Shown here: in pieces, positions 59,444 through 64,000 of the stretch
How positions within the stretch are numbered: the first letter of the stretch is position 1
Layout of the letters: every line of letters starts with the position of its first letter
Source of the DNA: Yoonia litorea
Lineage (GTDB): Bacteria; Pseudomonadota; Alphaproteobacteria; Rhodobacterales; Rhodobacteraceae
Length of the DNA: 64,000 bases
Reading direction: 5' to 3'
Assembly (NCBI RefSeq): GCF_900114675.1
Contig: NZ_FOZM01000001.1
Span: 930,001 to 994,000, forward strand
Made by a program: the position numbers and the translations under genes
Notes under the pieces: model-generated
The model's input: only the letters and a program-made list of their open reading frames with translations
Database searches by the model: none
What the model was told of the DNA's origin: nothing

Positions 59444-60172
59444 ATGACAATCCCGTTCCCGCAAAACCGCCTCAACGTCCGACTGGCGCGGAATGCGGAT
59501 GACCTGCAGGCCTGTCTTGATCTGCGTGCGCGATGCTTCCGGCGGTCAGAATGCGACGACACTGATGCGTTTGACGCACACTGCCGGCACTTGATGGTTT
59601 GCGACGGAAATGCGCGCGTGATGGCAACAGCGCGCTTCAGAGTTTTACAGGACGACGCAGACGTCTGCGCGAGCTATACAGCGCAACACTATGACCTTAA
59701 TGCATTTTTAACGTTGGATGATCCAATGCTTGAGATCGGGCGTTTCTGTCTGGCGCCCGGATCAGCGGATACCGATGTGCTGCGGATTGCTTGGGCTGCG
59801 CTGACGCGGATCGTTGATGACGCGCAAGTCCGCTTCCTTTTTGGCTGCACAAGTTTCCAAGGCACTGAACCCGAACTCTATGGGCAGGCTCTGCAAACGC
59901 TCGCACAAAAGCATCTCGGGCCTGAAACATTGCGCCCCAAAGCTGTTACAGAACATGCGATTCCACTGCAATCTATCGCGCCTGTGGGCCAGACGCCGAT
60001 GCCGAACCTGCTGCGGGCCTATCTGACGATGGGGGGATGGGTTGGCGACACGCTGACAGTCGATCACCAGATGCGGACCATGCACATCTTTACCTGTCTC
60101 GACGTCGCAACAGTGCCACCGGCGCGCGCCCGTGCGCTGCGTGCCCTTGCAGATGGCATCGACCTGGCCTAG
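59444..60172 (+). CDS. olsB: Ornithine N-acyltransferase (OlsB-like GNAT)
   Basis: Protein of 242 residues of the OlsB/hemolysin-like acyltransferase family, which transfers 3-hydroxyacyl groups from ACP to ornithine, giving lyso-ornithine lipid. Typical blocks: VRLARNADDLQACLDLRARCF near the start (as two segments), MLEIGRFCLAPG (about 95-106), LFGCTSFQGT and a C-terminal LLRAYLTMGGWVGD. The adjacent gene is an ABC-F protein, not olsA, so the second acylation enzyme must be elsewhere. GAGGTCAG upstream sets the start. Confidence 0.82.
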   Translation: MTIPFPQNRLNVRLARNADDLQACLDLRARCFRRSECDDTDAFDAHCRHLMVCDGNARVMATARFRVLQDDADVCASYTAQHYDLNAFLTLDDPMLEIGRFCLAPGSADTDVLRIAWAALTRIVDDAQVRFLFGCTSFQGTEPELYGQALQTLAQKHLGPETLRPKAVTEHAIPLQSIAPVGQTPMPNLLRAYLTMGGWVGDTLTVDHQMRTMHIFTCLDVATVPPARARALRALADGIDLA

Positions 60173-60181
60173 CAGGCGGGT

Positions 60182-61996
60182 ATGGCCAGACCACCGCTTC
60201 TTCAACTCACTGACATCAGCCTCACTTTCGGGGGTGATCCTGTTTTCACCGACCTTTCGCTTGTGGTTCAACCGGGCGACCGCGTGGCGCTTGTCGGGCG
60301 CAATGGGTCTGGCAAATCCACTTTGATGAAGGTGATGGCAGGGTTGGTCCTGCCCGATACTGGCACGCGTGTTGCCACGCCGGGGGTCCAGGTCGGCTAT
60401 ATGGAGCAGGACCCGGCCATGGCGGGCTGCGCGACCTTGGGTGATTACGCCGCCAGCGGACTGCCGCCTGAAGAAGCCTACAAGGTTGAGATGGTCGCCG
60501 AAGGTCTGAAATTCGATCCTGCCGGAGATGTCGCAACCGCATCAGGTGGCGAGCGGCGCCGTGCAGCATTGGCCAAACTGATGGCTGAAGCGCCAGAATT
60601 GATGCTGCTGGACGAGCCGACAAACCACCTTGATATCGAAGCCATTGCCTGGCTGGAAAACGAACTCAAACAGACCCGCGCCGCCTTCGTGCTGATCAGC
60701 CACGACCGCGCCTTCCTGCGCAACCTCACGCGCGCCACGCTTTGGATCGACCGTGGCGAGGTGCGCCGTGCCGAACAGGGTTTCGAGCATTTCGAGAATT
60801 GGCGTGACAAGATCTGGGAAGAAGAGGATCAGCAGCGGCACAAGCTGAACCGCAAGATCAAGGCAGAAGCCCGTTGGGCGGTCGAAGGGATCTCGGCCCG
60901 CCGCAAACGCAACATGGGCCGTGTGCGTGCATTGCAAGACCTGCGGGCAGAACGTGCAGCCCAGATCAAACGGCAAGGCACAGCGGCGATGGCGTTTGAA
61001 GGCGGCGTTGTCTCTGGCAAGAAGGTGATTGAGGCGTCCGGGCTTACAAAGTCCTTTGACGGCAAGCAGATTGTCAAAGGGTTCGATTTGACGGTGCAGC
61101 GCGGCGACAGGATCGCGCTCGTCGGGCCAAACGGCGTTGGCAAGACCACGCTGGTCAAGATGCTGTTGGGACAGTTGGAACCCGATGCGGGCACCGTAAA
61201 ACTTGGCACCAACCTTGATATCGCTGTCTTTGATCAGGCGCGCGCCGCGCTTAATCCTGACATGTCGCTTTGGGAAAACCTTGCCAACGATCCAGAGCTT
61301 GGCGTCTCAGGCAAGTCCGATCAGGTCATGGTGCGGGGCAATCCGCGCCATGTGGTAGGCTATCTTAAGGATTTTCTTTTTGATGAAACGCAGGCGCGTG
61401 CGCCGGTGCGGGCACTGTCGGGCGGCGAAAAAGCGCGATTGCTTCTGGCCCGTCTGATGGCGCGGGAAAGCAACCTGCTGGTGCTGGACGAGCCGACAAA
61501 CGACCTCGACATCGAAACGCTGGATCTCTTGCAGGATATCTTGGGCGATTACGACGGAACGGCGATCATTGTCAGCCACGACCGCGACTTTCTTGACCGT
61601 GTTGCCACGACCACCATCGCGATGGAAGGCGACGGGCGCGCCACCGCCTATGCCGGTGGATGGAGTGACTATCAGGCGCAGCGCGGTCCGCAGGCCAGAT
61701 CGCCGGTAAAAGACACGCCAAAGCCTGCGCCAAAGACAGATAAGCCAGCGACGGCAAAGCCCGCAAAATCGGGGCTTTCCTTTACCGAGAAACACCGGCT
61801 TGAAGAGCTCCCATCAGTCATTGACCGCCTGACTGCCGAGATCACCAAGCTCGAAGGTCTTCTTGCCGATCCCGAGCTTTTCACCCGCGAACCTGTAAAA
61901 TTCAAAAAGGCCACAGAGGCTTTGGTCCAGCGCCAAGAGGCCCTCTCGGCGGCTGAGGACGAGTGGCTCACGCTTGAAGAAAAAGCAGGTGGCTAG
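60182..61996 (+). CDS. uup: ABC-F ATPase, Uup-like
   Basis: Soluble tandem ATPase of 604 residues. The first Walker A is GRNGSGKST (39-47) with signature ASGGERRRA and Walker B LMLLDEPTNHLD. The second Walker A is GPNGVGKTT with LSGGEKARL and LLVLDEPTNDLD. A Lys/Pro-rich spacer leads to a C-terminal coiled coil (about 545-600) as in Uup, which binds DNA or ribosomes and affects transposon excision and translation. No membrane domain is present. Its stop overlaps the converging SDR gene by four bases. Confidence 0.9.
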   Translation: MARPPLLQLTDISLTFGGDPVFTDLSLVVQPGDRVALVGRNGSGKSTLMKVMAGLVLPDTGTRVATPGVQVGYMEQDPAMAGCATLGDYAASGLPPEEAYKVEMVAEGLKFDPAGDVATASGGERRRAALAKLMAEAPELMLLDEPTNHLDIEAIAWLENELKQTRAAFVLISHDRAFLRNLTRATLWIDRGEVRRAEQGFEHFENWRDKIWEEEDQQRHKLNRKIKAEARWAVEGISARRKRNMGRVRALQDLRAERAAQIKRQGTAAMAFEGGVVSGKKVIEASGLTKSFDGKQIVKGFDLTVQRGDRIALVGPNGVGKTTLVKMLLGQLEPDAGTVKLGTNLDIAVFDQARAALNPDMSLWENLANDPELGVSGKSDQVMVRGNPRHVVGYLKDFLFDETQARAPVRALSGGEKARLLLARLMARESNLLVLDEPTNDLDIETLDLLQDILGDYDGTAIIVSHDRDFLDRVATTTIAMEGDGRATAYAGGWSDYQAQRGPQARSPVKDTPKPAPKTDKPATAKPAKSGLSFTEKHRLEELPSVIDRLTAEITKLEGLLADPELFTREPVKFKKATEALVQRQEALSAAEDEWLTLEEKAGG

Positions 61997-62709
61997 GGCA
62001 TCCTCAGCGCGCCATCCAACCGGATTGTCGTGCCGTTGAGATACTCGCATTCGACGATGAACCGCGCGAGGGCCGCAAATTCGGTCGGATCGCCCAGTCG
62101 GGCAGGGTGGACCACGTCCTTGGCGAGCCCCGCCATGATCTCTTCGCCCAGGCTTTCCAGCATCGGGGTGCGGAAGATACCCGGTGCAATCGCCATGACC
62201 CTGATGCCCGCACGCGCAAGATCACGGGCCATGGGCAAGGACAGCCCGGCGATGCCTGCTTTTGATGCGGCATAGGCCGCCTGACCTTTCTGGCCCTCGA
62301 AGGCCGCGACGGATGCGGTGTTGATGATCACGCCGCCATCCTTCATCCGCGCGGCGGCAAGGCGGGCCACGTTGAAAGTGCCTGCCAGATTGATGTCGAG
62401 AGTGCGCTCAAACAGACCCTGATCATGAGGCCCTTCGCGGCCCAATGTCTTTTCGGCGGTTGCAATCCCTGCGCAGTTGACCGCGACATTGATGGCTCCC
62501 GCTTGACCAAGTCCGGCCTCAACGCTTGCGGCATCAGTGACATCGACGACTGCGAAACCAGCGCCGATCTTTTCCGCGAAACCGGCACCTGCAGGATCAC
62601 GATCAAAAATGGTCACACGCGCCCCGCTTTCCACGAAATGCCGTGCGGTCGCTGCACCAAGGCCAGACGCGCCGCCTGTAATCACGGCCACAACGTTGTT
62701 CATTTGCAT
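61993..62709 (-). CDS. Short-chain dehydrogenase/reductase, 3-hydroxyacyl-CoA dehydrogenase type II-like
   Basis: SDR of 238 residues. The cofactor motif is [12 protein letters not shown] (about 11-22), with Asp in TIFDRD pointing to NAD(H), NCAGIA, and the catalytic Tyr-x-x-x-Lys in [12 protein letters not shown]. The sequence [20 protein letters not shown] is characteristic of the HSD17B10 branch that oxidises 3-hydroxyacyl-CoA. The substrate is inferred. It begins one base after mazG ends. Confidence 0.88.
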   Translation of the reverse strand: MQMNNVVAVITGGASGLGAATARHFVESGARVTIFDRDPAGAGFAEKIGAGFAVVDVTDAASVEAGLGQAGAINVAVNCAGIATAEKTLGREGPHDQGLFERTLDINLAGTFNVARLAAARMKDGGVIINTASVAAFEGQKGQAAYAASKAGIAGLSLPMARDLARAGIRVMAIAPGIFRTPMLESLGEEIMAGLAKDVVHPARLGDPTEFAALARFIVECEYLNGTTIRLDGALRMP

Positions 62710-62710
62710 G

Positions 62711-63532
62711 TTACGACTGCCCCTTTTCCTTCAGCTTTGCCGCATCCCAAAGCGCATCCATTTCCTCCAGATTGCTTTCTGCCGGTGTTTTGCCACGCGC
62801 ACCCAATGCATCCTCAATGGCGGCAAAACGGCGCGTGAATTTGCCGTTTGCAGCGCGGAGTGCTTCTTCCGGGTCAATATCAAGGTGGCGGGCGAGGTTG
62901 GCGACAACAAAGAGCAGATCCCCGAATTCCTCGGTGATCTCTGTGTGGCTGAGGGTCTCGCGCGCCTCGACCAACTCGCCTGCTTCCTCAACAATCTTGT
63001 CGATGACATGCGAGGTATCAGGCCAGTCGAACTCCACGCGTGCCGCGCGTTTCTGGAGCTTCACGGCACGGGTCAGCGCGGGCAGGCCGATCGCCACCCC
63101 ATCCAATGTGCGGGTCTGGGCTTTCTTCGCACGTTCGGCGGCTTTGATCTTTTCCCAGTCCTGCACCTGTTGTTCCGCAGATTTATCGCGGGATTCGTCG
63201 CCAAAGACATGCGGGTGCCGCGCGACCATCTTGTCTGAGATGTTTTTCACGACACTGTCGAATGTGAAATGGCCCGCCTCGCTGCCCATCTGCGTATGGT
63301 AGACCGTTTGCAGCAAAAGATCGCCCAATTCACCCTCCAGTTCTGCCCAGTCCTTACGGGCGATGGCATCGGCAACTTCGTAAGCCTCTTCAATGGTGTA
63401 GGGCGCGATGGTGTCGAAATCCTGTTCGATATCCCATGGGCAACCCGTTGCGGGGTCGCGCAAGCGGCGCATGATTTCCAGAAGACGCGGCATCCCGCCG
63501 TTTTCATCGTGGATCAGCGCGTCATCAGCCAT
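62711..63532 (-). CDS. mazG: Nucleoside triphosphate pyrophosphohydrolase MazG
   Basis: Tandem-domain enzyme of 273 residues that hydrolyses NTPs to NMP and PPi, and is linked to ppGpp and damaged-nucleotide control. Domain 1 has the DPATGCPWDIEQDFDTIAPY entry block and EELGDLL-type helix (ELEGELGDLLLQ). Domain 2 has IVEEAGELVEA and EEFGDLLFVVANLARH. All paired Glu/Asp metal ligands seem present. It overlaps nothing and is followed by the SDR gene. Confidence 0.95.
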   Translation of the reverse strand: MADDALIHDENGGMPRLLEIMRRLRDPATGCPWDIEQDFDTIAPYTIEEAYEVADAIARKDWAELEGELGDLLLQTVYHTQMGSEAGHFTFDSVVKNISDKMVARHPHVFGDESRDKSAEQQVQDWEKIKAAERAKKAQTRTLDGVAIGLPALTRAVKLQKRAARVEFDWPDTSHVIDKIVEEAGELVEARETLSHTEITEEFGDLLFVVANLARHLDIDPEEALRAANGKFTRRFAAIEDALGARGKTPAESNLEEMDALWDAAKLKEKGQS

Positions 63533-63596
63533 TGCATGCCCTCTGGTTTTTCGTGTTCACTGGCACCCTAAGCCGACCCTTGCCGGAGTGCCAGTG

Positions 63597-64000
63597 ATGC
63601 CCGTCATCAACCGTATCGCAGAATTTGCCACCGACATGACGGCCTGGCGCAGGCATCTGCACCAGCATCCCGAAATCGGTTTTGCCTGCCATGAAACGGC
63701 GGCTTTTGTGGTCGAGCGCCTGCGCACATTCGGGGTTGATGAAATCCACGAAGGGATCGCGACCTCTGGCGTTGTGGCCATCGTCAACGGGCAGGGTGAG
63801 GGGCCAACTGTGGGCTTGCGCGCCGATATGGATGCGCTGCCCATGCAGGAAACCACAGGCCTCGACTATGCCTCAACCACCAAGGGCAAGATGCATGCCT
63901 GCGGCCACGACGGGCATACGACGATGCTTTTAGGGGCCGCGCGCTATCTGGCCGAGACCCGCAATTTCGCTGGCCGCGTCGCGCTGATCTTCCAGCCCGC
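63597..64000 (+). CDS. M20-family amidohydrolase (partial, C-terminus outside window)
   Basis: First 134 codons of a hippurate hydrolase/N-acyl amino acid amidohydrolase-like enzyme. The substrate-entry segment RRHLHQHPEIGFACHETAAF (about 20-39), the GLRADMDALPMQE metal motif (about 75-87) and the HACGHDGHTTMLLGAARYL block (about 100-118) are intact. Such enzymes release amino acids from N-acyl or auxin-like conjugates. GGAG eight bases before the ATG supports the start. It is divergent from mazG. Confidence 0.9.
   Translation, partial: MPVINRIAEFATDMTAWRRHLHQHPEIGFACHETAAFVVERLRTFGVDEIHEGIATSGVVAIVNGQGEGPTVGLRADMDALPMQETTGLDYASTTKGKMHACGHDGHTTMLLGAARYLAETRNFAGRVALIFQP

Noticed and set aside
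62537..63238. Plus-strand frame of 233 codons over the SDR/mazG junction
   Set aside because: Complement of two well-supported genes with conserved motifs.
1..64000. CRISPR array, prophage, insertion sequence or integron
   Set aside because: No spaced direct repeats, transposase, integrase or attachment-site pattern was seen; gene content and composition are uniform.

Overview
The window is a gene-dense chromosomal segment of about 58-60% GC from an alphaproteobacterium. It is most likely a marine Rhodobacteraceae (Roseobacter-group) species. Evidence for this is the ftsB-pdhA neighbourhood, class I FbaB plus an Entner-Doudoroff edd-eda pair, a TRAP transporter, a one-cysteine DksA, a DUF2852 protein, OlsB, and the yceD-rpmF-plsX-fabH-ihfA-merR cluster. 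I see no phage, insertion sequence, CRISPR array, rRNA or replication origin. One tRNA (Pro, GGG) is present. Both edges cut a gene: pdhA on the left and an M20 amidohydrolase on the right.

Layout. 1-4.2 kb: central carbon genes (pdhA, fba, pgk) with ftsB and a GNAT enzyme. 4.3-7.5 kb: two cyclophilins, a DUF3179 protein and a DMT exporter. 7.4-11.2 kb: a minus-strand Rieske oxygenase / 69-residue protein / nucleoside hydrolase / SelO group. 11.5-15.3 kb: an EF-hand protein, ilvBN with a complete leader-peptide attenuator, and a YghU-like GST. 15.4-21.8 kb: a predicted small RNA, a secreted LysM/solute-binding fusion, and a TRAP operon with an enlarged large permease. 21.8-27.4 kb: an N-degron transferase, RDD and DUF2852 proteins, a YbaK-like deacylase and glnE. 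27.5-32.4 kb: a chemoreceptor and eda-edd. 32.4-41.2 kb: a lipoprotein, an rRNA methyltransferase with a PIN protein, an M48 protease, a probable broken MOSC gene, a DedA protein, and a MoxR / GNAT / DUF2927 / small membrane protein / VWA operon. 41.2-46.7 kb: dksA, an FAD monooxygenase, xth, erpA and dgt. 46.7-52.1 kb: argS, SPOR, nagZ and scpAB in one direction. 52.1-57.5 kb: a dCTP deaminase, tRNA-Pro and the lipid/ribosome cluster. 57.5-64 kb: bamE, two redox enzymes, olsB, an ABC-F ATPase, an SDR, mazG and a partial amidohydrolase.

How it works together. The carbon genes (pdhA, fba, pgk, edd, eda) describe sugar use through the Entner-Doudoroff route with a gluconeogenic or lower-glycolytic arm. 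A perfect LacI-type palindrome lies in front of edd and two degenerate copies lie in front of fba, suggesting a shared carbon regulator. The ilvBN leader encodes six consecutive Ile/Val/Leu codons before a terminator, so transcription is very likely controlled by charged branched-chain tRNA supply.

The least expected signals are a promoter and terminator pair between two divergent genes that predicts a transcript of about 225 nt, the LysM/solute-binding fusion, a hairpin that hides the ribosome-binding site of the chemoreceptor, and an in-frame TGA in a MOSC gene whose frame otherwise stays open to the next start codon.
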